From contig NC_053129.1 in assembly GCF_010015445.1 (NCBI RefSeq), positions 22,173,749 through 22,237,748 on the forward strand: a DNA stretch of 64,000 bases, written 5' to 3'. A program made the translations under genes and the position numbers. Each line of letters starts with the position of its first letter. The first letter of the stretch is position 1. The notes under the pieces were generated by a model. It saw only the letters and a list, made by a program, of their open reading frames with translations. It was not told where the DNA came from and searched no databases. Source of the stretch: Perca fluviatilis. Its lineage: Eukaryota > Chordata > Actinopteri > Perciformes > Percidae. Below, piece by piece: positions 38,852 to 55,809 of the stretch.

Positions 38852-39705
38852 ATGTCTTGGAACCATGGCCTACCATTTTTACCAGGAAACACCTTTCGGG
38901 ATGTTACGGTAAGCATGTAAATTAACGTTAGATAGGAAAAGTTGAACATAAAAGTGGCTAACCTTGGCTAGCTAGCTAACAGTTTAAATTATGATAGGTA
39001 GCTAAGGCTCTGACGTTTTACTACTATTAGTCACATTTAAAAGAAAATGTGCTGTTATTCTCTTTCTATAATGCAAACAGAGTTCTTCCAGTTCTAATGT
39101 CCAATAACTGGACCTGACTTAGGATGCTATTAGCTAAAATTTGCGAGATGAAATTATCTGAAGTGTTTATTCCAGGGTTGTATTGTATTCCATTATAATG
39201 TACAGATGGTTATTTCACAAAACCGGAGTTTTCCAGTTATCCTGGCTGAATTTAGATAGTTACCGGCCTGCTTTCACTGCACTGATAGGAGGGTTTTGAG
39301 GCTCCAGCTACGGATCTGGATGAACTGACACCTTACATCAGTTTTTGTGAAGACGTGTGTGCCGCCTTAAACCTTCTACACATTCAGCAATCATTAACCC
39401 TGGATCACAGCAAAACTCAGGCAGCTTTGTCATGCCAAGGAGGAGGCCTGCCCTACAGAAGTGGGGGCAGACTATTTTACAACCAGGCCAGAAACACACT
39501 GACGAGAGAAAAGCTGAAAAAAACAAGTTCTCAGTCAACAACTCCGCGTCTGTGTAGAGAGGCCTGCAGGACATTACCAACTACAGTCAGCCATCCCCTC
39601 ACACTGTAGGACCCATCACCTGGCCGATTACCTGATTGGGTTTTACTGCAGGTTTGATAAGCCCACATCTTATCTGACATCAAACAACCAATACATACAT
39701 ACACA

Positions 39706-39737
<32 letters not shown>

Positions 39738-42700
39738 ACACACACACACACTGCCCCCCTGCGCTCAGGATACTGTCAGCCAGCACCTGGACCATCAGCA
39801 CTGACCACACCAAACTCATCCAGCTCACTGTCCCAGCGCCAACCTGTCAGGTGATCACAAACTCCATGACAGACCGGAGGAAAAAATCTCATCCAGCACC
39901 CAGAATCAGCACTGTTCCCACACACACACACACACACACCTATGGATGTGTGCGATCCCCACTGCTCTTGTCCCTCTACATCAACGACTGTGTCACTGTC
40001 AGTGTGTTTCTGTCTGTTAAACACCTGAAATTTGCAGATGACACAACGGACACGTCATTGGCCTCATCCGGGACGCTGACAAATCTGCATACAGATGGGA
40101 GTTGGAACAGCTAGCCCTCTGGTGTGGTCATAACAACCTGGAAATGAACCTTCTCAAAACTCTGAAGATGACAGTGGACTTCACAATGTTTATGTTTACC
40201 TTGTTAAGCTTTGTTGTCCTTGTTTTTAGCCATATGTCTATTTCTGTGGATGTACATTGAGAGCAACAAAAAAGAGAGTCAAATTCCTTGTACTGTATGT
40301 GTTCACACTTACTTGCTCATTAGTGCTTATTCTGATTCTGAATCGATTTCATGAAAGCAGTGGCACATAAGTTACCATGGAGATTTATTCTGTGCAGCTA
40401 GCCTGCTCCAGACCAGGCCAACAGACAGGCTTGATTAGCCTAATCACAGTGCCTTATCTTTTCTCTCAGCAATCACTTTGATGTATTTTGCCCATAGACT
40501 GTAAAATGTAATTATTACCAATTATTTTTACAGTCTATGATTTTGCCTTGTTTTATTTTGCCTGCATTAAAATACCACATCTATATACTGCCATTCAGTT
40601 AACTACTGTAACTGTTAACATTGTGACCATTATTTTTTATAATTATTCATGTGATAGTCATTGTTACTGTTGTTTTTATTATAATGATGGGTGAATATAA
40701 CCTTATGAAGCTTTGGGGCTTTCTTTCTATTTGTGCCGAAGAAGATTTAAAGCTTTGGGGCTTCAAACACAGCGCAAACAGGGACATCTGGTGGCTTGCA
40801 AAGCGTATGGCAGCCCTTAAAGACGGGCCGAAGCACTACAACACCATTTGAATAGTTTTAGTCTCATACGTGCAATAAAAGTTCAGCAAGGCTTAGTGTA
40901 ACTGTGGGCTCACATGTTTTAACTTCATGGTTGATATTTATGTAACATTTCATATGAATCGCAATGTGATGTGATTGGAGATGGATTTGTATTGTGATTT
41001 ACCAGAGTTAATGTATTCCCTCCTCAATGGTCTTTCTCTGCAGAAGTCAGCCTTCCATCGTCCCCAGACACTGGACTTTAAGAATGGCTATGCTTTCCGC
41101 CGTAAACCCACTGTGGGCATTGAACAGGATCTTCTTTTATCAGAGAAGTTGATCCAACAAGAGATCAGTGAGTTTTCCTTGACACCAGACGTCTCTTATG
41201 GTTCCTTTGAACAGAGCGTAGTAAAAGAATTCATCCCAGCCTATGTGGCCCTTGACAAGAAGGTACAATAAGGCCTAGAAGACCAGTTTTTGTTTTTCAA
41301 GATGTTGCTGTTCAACCAATTGTCCAATTAATTTCTTGTTTGTCTCTTCTTCACCACCCTCTTGTCTTGTAGGTGTTGTGCTACTATGCATACTTTCATG
41401 AAAATATCCCCTTTTCAGCTGAAGAGGAGTTCTGTGTGCGTCCCGTGGTAATTAACTACTATCTTGAGGATGACACAATGTCCATGGTCGAGCCCATGGT
41501 GGAGAATTCTGGGATGCCGCAGGGGAAACGGGTCAGTCGCCAGCGTCTGCCCAATAATGAACATGGACAGCATTACCAGTGGACAGACCTCAATATTGGC
41601 ATGGACCTGGAGGTGCACGGAATCAAGTACCACATCACACATTGCGATGCTTTTACAAAGGTACAACACTCCCCTGTGTCGTAGAATTTTGGAAAGCCAA
41701 AATTCAGAGACTTAGAAGAAGTTTCAGTAGACTTTGATGTAGAAGCATTTAATATTGTAGTGCCATCCTAACTCAGAGGATTTCTGCCTTTTCAAGGAGT
41801 ATTTAACTCATGCTGGAGGTGTTACAGTAAGTTTAGTTCTTTACCAGATTTGGAGCTTCTCTGACCTTCACTGCAAACGAAGATATTACTGGCACATTAA
41901 ACACATTCGTGTACCTCAGTCATTAACCCTTACACCTCAGCACAGAACTAAAACAATGTCAGCCTGACCATACTGCAGTAGAGCCTATCCTAAGGTGTGT
42001 GTGTGTGTGTGTGTGTGTGTGTTGTGTGTGTGCGTGTGCGTGCTTGTTTATTCAACAGTGTCTTCCCTGTACGTGGGGTGTTATCTATTTAATAAACACA
42101 CAGGCCTTTTGTTATCATTCAGCTGCTTATTCTCCCTCAACTCTAAAAACCCAGAGTTTCCGAATTGAACATGTGAATGTGACCTAGAGCACTATTAGTC
42201 TAAATTTAGCACATTCTACCACACCCTGTATGAATGCATTAACAGTGCATTATGTATCTTTGTTTTCTGTGTCTGACACAAAAATATGAATGTCTCTCGT
42301 TCATCATATATAGAAATTCTTGGAAAGTGAGGGCTTTGTTCTGAATGACCCTGAGCCGATGCCTCAGGCCAAACATCGCAAAAACCCTCAGCCTTCACAA
42401 CCCTCAGCCTACACAACACCCTCCCAATTTGACAGCAGGTACCAGTTTCTTACCATGGATCCTAAGGTAAAGGGAATTTCCTTAATTTCAAATTCACTGG
42501 GCAATTATCACAAACCCTAATCTGGACAGCTATTAACAGATAATCAGGAGTATAATAACATCTCCTATTCAAGCTATTTAGAAAAGAAAAATTATCTATA
42601 TTTTTTTTATACCTGCCATGATGTTATTTTGGCTTTTGCAGCTATCAGTTTAGGTCACTTAGCTCAACTAAAACAGTCCTATTTCCAATTTGTTAAAGTA

Positions 42701-43324
42701 TGTGTTCATACTGGATATCTTCAATATAAGATTGAGCCTGTGTCAACAGTTATAAGTGAAGCTAAATGTATAAGTTAATTGCCACTCTTATAAAACATGC
42801 ACAAAAATGCAAAGTCAACCTATACAGTAAATGTGTTTTGAACTCTGAAATGTTTGAAATAAGTGATATTGTGAAGTGATCTTGCATCGTTTATAAGGTG
42901 TCTTTGTACATTGAGATTTTGCATTTTGCATACCAATTCTAGTTTCTTCTTCGGGTCAGGTGCTGCGTTTCTTTGCCCTGTGGGAAGATGCTGACTCTCT
43001 GTTCGGGGACAACAGGCCTGTTACCATCCAGTATTACCTGGCGGACGACACAGTGGGGGTCAGCGCGGTCCGTGAACCCAACAGCGGACGCGATCCCTTC
43101 CCTATCCTGATGCACAGACTGAAGCTACCCAAGAAAATCAAACCAGGGTCTGGTGAGATGAAACACTGTGTCTGTGTCACCTTTAGATTAGATTAGATTC
43201 TTTGTTATCATTGCACATGTCAGAAATACATAGCAATGAAATGTAGTTAGCGTCTAACCAGAAGTGCTTTAAGCATTGATTAAATAACATATGATACAGT
43301 ATTTACAGAGTGCAAAGTATGAAA

Positions 43325-43419
<95 letters not shown>

Positions 43420-46400
43420 TATTACTACAGGTATGGACAGGCTATGACTTTGGCTATGGTAATACAGAATAAATAACTATACAGTATATACAGGTATGGA
43501 CAGGCTATGACTATGGCTATTCAATTCAATTCAATTCAATTTTATTTATAGTATCAAATCATAACAAGAGTTATCTCGAGACACTTTACAGATAGAGTAG
43601 GTCTAGACCACACTCTATAAATTCCAAAACCCCAACAATTACAGTAATTCCCTCAAGAGCAAGCATTAGCAGTGGCTATTGCGACAGTGGCAAGGAAAAA
43701 CTCCCTTTTAGGAAGAAACCTCGGCAGACCCAGACTCTTGGTAGGCGGTGTCTGACGAGTAAACTCCCCAGAGCTAGATTAGTAACAAGCATTTCTGGGA
43801 CAGGATGCATACAAAAGTAACAAGTAGAGATGAGAGAGCAGCTCAGTGTGTCATAGGAAGGAAGGAGCTTCCCCGGCAGTCTAGAATTATAATAGCATAA
43901 CTAAGAGAGGCAGGTTAAAGAGAGGTGCCTGGTCGGGCTAGAACTCTCCCCAACCGGATCGGGCTGTACTGGCCTGCCTCCCTCTACTCTCGCTATATTA
44001 TTAATTATATAATAAATAAAACTGATGACTACGAAGAGAAGCAGGTGGGCCGGTTAGGCGGATGCTGCAACTCCTCACTCCCTAACTATAATCAAACTTT
44101 ATCAAAGAGGAGGGTTTTCAGTTTACTCTTAAATGTGGTGACGGTGTCTGCCCCTCAAACCCAAAGTGGGAGCTGGTTCCACAGGAGCGGAGGCTATGGT
44201 AATACAGAATAAATAACTATACAGTATATACAGTGGTGCAAATTGTGAGTATTGGAGGGATTATTCAATATGTACAGTAGTGCAAGAGGAATGATTTACA
44301 GACATAGCCGACATATATAGGTAATTGCATTAGATCTTACACAGTGCATTGTTCAGGTGTCTCTTTGCATCCAGTCATGTACAGTAAAAGTGACTGCCTT
44401 TGTAAAGTGACTCTCATTTTAAAAGTAACATCACATTTACAGCACAATTTACATCATATTGCTCTGTAATTGAGTATGGGTTATAATGTTTTGTCAATGT
44501 CAACAATTCTTTGTACTACAGAAAAAAAGCAGAATTGATTTAAAAAAAAAAGAAACCACATAAAACAGATTTAAAGACAAATGAATAGCAATAACAGTAC
44601 TCTACTTATTTGTATCCAGAGACCTTTCCCAGCTGTGTGCTGGAGGCTTCAAAAGCGGAAGTAGATGAGTACTACTCCCCCAAAGACTTCCATGTGGGTC
44701 AGACGATAAAGCTGATGGGCCGTCGCTTCCTACTTTATGACTGTGATGGCTTCACTAAAGAGTATTACCAAAAGAACCATCCTGATATGGAGATGAAACC
44801 CTCAGGGGTACCAAAAAAGACTGACCTGCTTCAGGAGAGAAAGGTGAGAAACTGAAATGTATTTTTCATCTTCGTCTTTTCTTGTCCTTTTACGAAACTA
44901 TATAAACTGTATTGCCTGAGGGTATGTGACTTTATATTATTATACTAGATCATTATTTTTTTCTTATTCATTTCCCTATCCTGTCCGTATTACAGGAGGT
45001 TCCTCCCTATAATGGATTTGGTTCACTTGAAGACTCGCTCCAGAATTGTTTGTCTTTAATTCCTAAGACTCCCAAAAAGAATGTGCTAAAGATGCTGGAA
45101 AACCAACACAAAGTGTTGCGCTACAGTGCCAGACTGGTAAGTCAACATATGTGAGAACATGTTTTTTGCTGCTTCTTTGACTTAAGGCCGTTTTACAGTT
45201 GTGCGGAGGCTCCACGCAGAGCTCTCGCTAGCCTACGTAAGTGGCCTGATGTTTATACTTGTGCGCTGGTGTGTGCGTGTGGGGAGTGTGTGGTAGAGCG
45301 AGGGAGAAATGAGAGAGTGACGGCGATTAGCTTTGGAGCGAGTAGCGACTCTAGAGTCATAGTGAGAGAAACAAAGGGTCTCCCCTGTGTTTTCTGACCA
45401 CGGTGGGAAATCTGTAGCAGGAAAAGTTAACCCTCCCCTTGATTTCACGTTTATGGAGAAGGAGAACCAGGAAATGAGCCGGGGGAAATGCAACGCTACC
45501 AAGCCACGGCCGAGCGACGTGCGCCGCTGCGACGTGTAGTTACATTTTCGAGAGGTGCGCGTCAGGCTACGGCGTAGGGAACGGCGTAGACGCAGAGGGG
45601 TCTGCGAGGCTACGCCGTCGATTTTACGCACGACTGTAAAATGGCCTTTAACCTTCTGAATGACTAGTAGTTGGTTATATGTAATTACCAAGTCACCAAA
45701 TTGCATTCTCTGAAACTCAAAGCCATCGATCGACAAAACAGATCCTTTCCCTCCTTGCTTAAAGGTATGATATGCAACGCTTTCCTCAAAAACAATGTAT
45801 AGACTAATACAAAAGTAATCCCTCTCAATCATCACTTATAACCTACTAGAAGTGTGCAGTGGTGTCTGGATCTGCAGTGATGCCGCCCTCTGCCTGTATT
45901 TCCTCTTTTCTTTGGGAGAGTTTGGGGGTGTCAACAAAGAACCTTTGGGCCAACTTTAAACAATGCGTGATTACAAATAAGCCGATATTCACTACATATT
46001 CTACCTTTAAGCTTCTCCTGTGTTACTGACATGCCAGGACTCCCAGAATCACGCAGATGAGGACCGATGTTTCATACTGTCCTACTTCCCGTCCGATGAC
46101 ATGATCAGTATTTTTGAAAAGCCCGTCCCCGGTATCCTCGGTGGCCAGGTCCTGAAAAAGACACACGTCCCCAAGCCAGGCTCTACAGCGGACAAACCTG
46201 AGTTCTACTCACCTGCAGACTTCGCTATTGGAGCCACTGTGAAGGGTAACATTCTCAGTTTAACAGCCTGTATTTACTTACTATGTCTTGGTTTCCTAAA
46301 GGAATATTTTTGATTCATAATGTATAACTCATGTTGCTGCTGTACCATACATGTCTTCATCGATACATTAAGGAAGACATTATAATTGAGTTTAATTTCA

Positions 46401-46885
46401 TTTTCCAATAGAGCATCAATAAATAACATAACCTAAAATCTCAGCTGATGGCATCTTTCTCCTCCCTCTCTCGTCTGTTTTTGTAGTTTTCAGCCGCCGC
46501 TTTGTGTTGACCAATGCTGACCACTTTGTGCTGACGTACCTGGAGTCCAGCACACGCCAGATCCCGTGTCAGACGCTGGATTCTTTGCGACAGAAGCTGG
46601 GTGTGGCAACTGCAAATAACCAGCCAGCTGACCAGAATGGTAAAAATCGAAACAGCCATCTAGGTAATTCTCTAGAATTTTCTGTTAATTATAATTTTTT
46701 TTCCACTTTTTTAAAATGTTTTGACTAACAACAATTTATGCCCATGCTTTTTTCATTCTTTATCAGTTGACAATGTAGCAGAGCCATCTTCATTATGTGA
46801 GGGAAGGCTGGATTGCCTCAAAAGTTATTCACTCCCCAATAAATCACAGCAAAATAAATCAAAGTCCTTGCTGAATCTTTCGTAA
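38852..46885 (+). CDS. efhc1: EFHC1 (myoclonin-1-like) axonemal DM10-domain protein
   Basis: Ten coding exons: 38852-38908, 41044-41262, 41373-41660, 42314-42466, 42960-43152, 44620-44843, 44996-45136, 46038-46245, 46487-46663 and 46767-46885. All have AG/GT borders and matching phases, giving 592 residues (human EFHC1 about 640, from memory). The start [15 protein letters not shown] matches the family N-terminus. Three DM10 domains are visible: about residues 93-188 ([21 protein letters not shown], then CDAFTK), 240-360 ([30 protein letters not shown]) and 416-525 ([23 protein letters not shown]). EFHC1 is a microtubule inner protein of ciliary doublets. The C-terminal EF-hand of mammalian EFHC1 is not visible; the final exon is a Ser/Lys-rich tail and is the least certain part. 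EFHC2 is less likely because the N-terminus and [13 protein letters not shown] follow EFHC1. The gene is convergent with tram2, as in mammals. Confidence 0.93.
39320..40200 (+). mobile_element. Degenerate non-LTR retrotransposon, reverse transcriptase remnant
   Basis: In efhc1 intron 1. Broken frames give [18 protein letters not shown] (the reverse transcriptase FADD-type catalytic motif) and, after a frameshift, a [22 protein letters not shown] helix, typical of fish L2/CR1-like LINEs. CA repeats (39709-39752 and 39921-39938) and frameshifts interrupt it. It is not functional. Confidence 0.7.
40487..40542. repeat. Short palindromic element
   Basis: CATAGACTGTAAAA and TTTTACAGTCTATG face each other across a short AT-rich loop. 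The pattern is common to small fish MITEs. Confidence 0.6.
41996..42031. repeat. (GT)n microsatellite in an efhc1 intron
   Basis: About 16 GT units with one TG-TTG break. Confidence 0.9.
43328..43416. repeat. (AT)n microsatellite in efhc1 intron 5
   Basis: About 44 uninterrupted AT units. Confidence 0.95.
43427..44229. repeat. 63-bp tandem duplication, second copy split by an insertion
   Basis: The unit beginning ACAGGTATGGACAGGCTATG occurs at 43427-43489 and again from 43490. The second copy stops at 43520 and resumes at 44198 (GGTAATACAGAATAAATAAC). Confidence 0.85.
43521..44191 (-). mobile_element. Retroposon-like insertion, 671 bp, with target duplication
   Basis: Inserted in the second tandem copy and flanked by GGCTAT (43515-43520 and 44192-44197). 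Opens with (TCAAT)n then TTTTATTTATAG, which read on the - strand is a 3' tail with terminal ATTGA repeats. Its GTAGGTCTAGACCACACTC block matches the 3590-3836 repeat in reverse. It has no coding frame. Confidence 0.75.
45185..45647. mobile_element. MITE with TTA (or TTAA) target duplication, 463 bp
   Basis: In efhc1 intron 7. Inverted ends AGGCCGTTTTACAG and CTGTAAAATGGCCT, flanked by TTA on both sides (45182-45184 and 45648-45650). The interior is CpG-rich, unlike its surroundings. TTA points to PIF/Harbinger; a TTAA reading would point to piggyBac. Confidence 0.75.
45763..46006. mobile_element. MITE with TTAA target duplication, 244 bp
   Basis: Ends AGGTATGATATG and CATATTCTACCT are inverted with few mismatches; TTAA flanks both sides (45759-45762 and 46007-46010). 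It stops about 31 bases before the efhc1 exon at 46038, so it abuts the splice acceptor region. TTAA suggests a piggyBac-related origin. Confidence 0.75.
46767..46885 (+). CDS. efhc1: efhc1 putative last exon, non-EF-hand tail
   Basis: A good polypyrimidine tract and TATCAG acceptor precede 39 in-frame codons ending in TAA (46883-46885). The tail is rich in Ser, Lys and Asn, shows no EF-hand loop, and is followed four bases later by AATAAA (46889-46894). It could be the true end or a retained alternative terminal exon. Confidence 0.5.
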
Positions 46886-46888
46886 CAG

Positions 46889-46894
46889 AATAAA
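46889..46894 (+). promoter_or_regulatory. Polyadenylation signal AATAAA just after the efhc1 stop
   Basis: Canonical hexamer almost touching the predicted stop, which would leave a very short 3' UTR. More distal AATAAA copies at 47397-47402 and 47511-47516 are alternatives. Confidence 0.35.
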
Positions 46895-47507
46895 CACTGG
46901 GCCTGCTGCAGAAAAGGTGATTTGAAAAAAGTGTTTTGGCAAAAACTGACAGCTTCTCAACTGTTGTTGGTGAGATCGAGCTCAAAATACCTTTGGGCAT
47001 TTACCAAGCGGTGGTCAAGGCCTACCCTAAAATCTGATTGGCTACTTCAAAAATACAAAGTTATGTTTGAGGCGGGCAATCAAATGTACATTTTAATCTA
47101 GAAAACTATGTTCCCTCAGCAACATAAAACAAACAGAAGACCAAACCAGGGACACTTTTAGCATGCTGTAATTAGCATTTAGCTAAAAGCATAGGTGATG
47201 GGACTCCACCATGCTCAGTGCCACCCTCGGTTGAGTCCAGCTGCAGACACCCAATTCAGAATCACTTGAACACACTGTTTACTGTGTTATGAAAGAACAT
47301 TGGAAATGTAGAAAATGTCTATGTAATTCTGCATGCATTTGTCTCTATTTACCAACTGGCAATGCATGAATTCTTCATTGCTGCAAAATAAAACATTATG
47401 AAGACGATTGAAAATGTTGCCATTTTGTTGACATGTGTCAAGTGTATAAAGTGAAAATAGACAGTAGAAAAATGACTTCAGTCAGAATCTTTCCGAAAAT
47501 TGCATTA

Positions 47508-47516
47508 TTTAATAAA
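47508..47516. promoter_or_regulatory. Overlapping opposite-strand polyadenylation hexamers between efhc1 and tram2
   Basis: The + strand reads AATAAA at 47511-47516; the - strand reads ATTAAA across 47513-47508. If both are used, the convergent genes share a termination zone, with a tram2 3' UTR of about 0.94 kb. Confidence 0.3.
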
Positions 47517-48449
47517 GTAATTAACAAAACAATTAAATGGGCAAAAAAAAAAAAAATAACATGCGGTAATATCCCACATACATACTTATCTGTTAAGTGA
47601 CCAGTGACGAATGAAGGATTTCAAACAGACATAAATCATAGGGAGGAGCCCAGGTGATTGGTTGGCCAAAATCTCTTCCCTGACATGGTAAAGGGATATT
47701 GTTAAGGCCAGCATACAGTAAGCTCATATCATACCATATCATCAGTAACATTTTTCTGCTCCAACGGACCAGACTAGAAAACAAGCAAAGCTGGCTCAAT
47801 GACAAGAGCTGAAAACAGCTGTGAAAATCAGACAACACTACAACCAATACAGTACTTGTGTATGAGGATATGCATCTACACATTCAACATTGACACACAC
47901 AATAGCATGTGTGCCGTATGCTGTGTTCACTGTATATTTTAGTCATTCGGCATACAATGGTGCTCCTTAGGGTGGGATAGCGGTCTGCGTGGATGTATAA
48001 AAAAATACTGATATGAAGAGTAAATGTCTCGAGGGATTTCCTTGGATTTCATTTTCCAGCATTCAAGCCTAAGTCTGTATTCTCAGTCCGTGTAACATCT
48101 CAGGACATACTCAACAAGAGGCTCGGTGGCCAGTGGCCGCCAGCTTCCCTGTTGTGCTGATGAGAAACCTTAGCCAGGGCTAAGGCCACTGTTCAGGCCA
48201 GTCAATGGGTTATCTTAGGGAGATTTTAGTTTTTTGGTCCGAGGAGAGGCTCCATTCTCAGCTTTTAGAACTCCATTTTCGTGGTGACCAACTAGCAGGA
48301 GAGACAGAAGTAAGAAGTCAGGATCTCTACTAATGCAGTACATACCGGACATTCAGTGTGATCAGGACAAAAGAAAGTAGGGGAAGTTGGTTTGAGTAAG
48401 GAGTCAAGTCACATTTCCTGACTGTAACTACCAGGAGCTGACGTCAGTG

Positions 48450-53702
<5,253 letters not shown>

Positions 53703-53787
53703 GTCAACTCAATGGTGTTTTCCCTGCTATTTTATAAATCAGAATTTTTCTGACTACGAAGTTCAGCAGTTAACTTTCTCACTGATT

Positions 53788-53797
53788 TGCGCATGCG
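53788..53797 (-). promoter_or_regulatory. NRF1-like site in the tram2 promoter
   Basis: TGCGCATGCG is close to the palindromic NRF1 consensus (GCGCATGCGC), about 85-95 bases upstream of the tram2 ATG. NRF1 sites at this distance are common in housekeeping promoters. No TATA box was noted. Confidence 0.4.
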
Positions 53798-54139
53798 TGA
53801 CTTCTTAAAGGGCAAGTGCCATAAATACCTTCTTTAAGGCCATGTACACAAAAAGTTCCGTCTGTTATAACATTTACTTTATTAACTTGAGAAATTCCAC
53901 TTTAGCTTTAGTTAGTTTGTAGGTTTAGATTGTTAATATAAAATAGAAATCAACTACATTATATATTATTATAGGTTAAGCCACTCAACACAATACAGTT
54001 ATTGAAATTACCTCCACCTTTACCAGCGGCAACATTAAATTAATGTACACATTAATGCATTACTAATTATAATCCTATAACATACCTATACCTATAACCT
54101 ATATATATAACTATAACATAATAAAAATAATTCTGAAAT

Positions 54140-54490
54140 GGGCCATTCTGTACGAGTACTTTTACTTCTGGTACATCAAAGTATATTTTGATGCTAATAC
54201 TTTATTACTTTTACTTAAGTAAGATTTTGAATGCATGACTTTAACCTGTTAAAGGTGCCGTAGGTAGGATTGCGAAGATCCGGGACTTAGCCCAAACATT
54301 TGACCATCGACAACTTCTCAGTCCCTCCCCGCTTTCCGCTAAAGCCCAAAAGCCCCTCCCCCCACAAGGGAGAATAAATGCCTGTGCATGAGCAGTGATT
54401 GACACGCAGTTAGACCCCCCCTTTAACAGAGTATTTCTACTTCCTACATTTACTCAAGTAAAAAATCTGAATACTTCTTCCCCCACTGTT
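54140..54490. mobile_element. ACTCAAGTA-type MITE, host of a nested insertion
   Basis: GTACTTTTACTTCTGG on the left and TTTACTCAAGTAAAAAATCT on the right belong to the same family as 4628-4870. The body is interrupted at 54253-54422. Confidence 0.55.
54253..54422. mobile_element. Nested 170-bp insertion with TTAA duplication
   Basis: Flanked by TTAA (54249-54252 and 54423-54426). Removing it restores a continuous host element (CCTGTTAACAGAG). It contains CAACTTCTCAGTCCCTCCCC and ends in a C-run. Confidence 0.65.
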
Positions 54491-54636
54491 GGTCACAGAG
54501 CAGTGGACGTCTTAAATACTCAAAAACATTCAGAAACAATTTAACTTAAAACAACTTACTTTGATCCCATGAACATAAAAACAACGTTAAATAATTACAA
54601 ACACTTGTATTCAGTCACCCCAATATGTCATGGCTA

Positions 54637-54642
54637 TTTATT
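54637..54642 (-). promoter_or_regulatory. Candidate polyadenylation signal for xkr5
   Basis: AATAAA on the - strand about 1.17 kb after the xkr5 stop; another copy at 55328-55333 would give a shorter UTR. The stretch 54640-55809 otherwise shows no coding exon. Confidence 0.3.
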
Positions 54643-55809
54643 GCTTATTTAAAGCCACCAGTGGCTAGGCAGTCACCTGGGTTCAAGAGAAAAACCAGCA
54701 TCATTTCACTGCTTTGTTAGTGGATTTCATACTGTTTACAGAACAGTAATGAGCAAAAATTCATTTGTGCCCTAGCAATAGCAATCCAGAGCACATAAAA
54801 AAAGTCACTACAAGTACCTCATTAGCATCTTTCATTTTGTTACACAATAGACATTTGAAAGCTTTTAAAGTCAGTGCCTGAGACATTATCCCCCCCCCCA
54901 CCAACATAATGTAAATTCAAAAGACATGTTAGCAATTACATGGTCAACATGTAAATAAAGATAAAACATTAAACAGTTTTTGCCAGGTTGGCACACTAGC
55001 CCTGCTCAAAGCGATGGCAGTTAATATGATTATACAAAAAATACAGTATATTATTCTATGATGGGACAGGGGATGTTTTTATGGGAATAACAAAAGAATC
55101 ACAGCAATATACGTATGGTATAGAAGATACTTGTGCTTTTAAGAAGCCAACAAAGTTCTGGCTTATGCTGAGAGAGTAAAGATTCAGAGGTCAGACACTC
55201 CTGTCCCCTTAAGATCTGTTCTCATTACTGCTGGCAATTTTTAACATAAATAACAGCAGTATCGGTATGTAATATAAAGACCATCAGTTGCCTGAAATCA
55301 TAAAAAAGCTGCATATTTCTAATGACTTTTATTAATAAAAGTCATGGCTACTTCCTCAATATGTTATAACAATCTGGTAGAAACAGTGTTCACTTTTGTT
55401 GCACAGCAAACTCTTGAGGCTTAAGTTAATTGCTACCAAATCAATAGAAAAAAAAAAGTTTAGTCAGATAGGTGTGTCTGAGCTCTTTAATTATCTTCAT
55501 GTCTGATGAAAACACTGCTAAAGGTTTCACCTCTGTGTGTCCAGCACTTGGGCAAAGCATTGCTTTTAGAAAATAGGTATGAAGTGAGAAGAATACAGGT
55601 TAGCTTAGCATTATCCCAAAAATTTTGCATATACTACGCCCCACAGTGTACTAAATACTGTATGTAGACATACAGAGGTGAAATCTCTGGCAGCCTTCTC
55701 ATCCTACAGCACTGAGCAGATGGAAAAGCAGCCTTCCAAAAAGCTGGTATTTTCCTTTAATGTTGGATAAGTTGCTGTTACTTTTTTCCCTGATTCTGTC
55801 TTGAGAAAC

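Noticed and set aside
43291..43476. Open frame of Tyr-Ile repeats
   Set aside because: Pure (AT)n microsatellite translation.
45233..45835. 200-codon open frame on the minus strand
   Set aside because: It runs across one MITE into another and has no recognisable domain; its length comes from the CpG-rich transposon interior.
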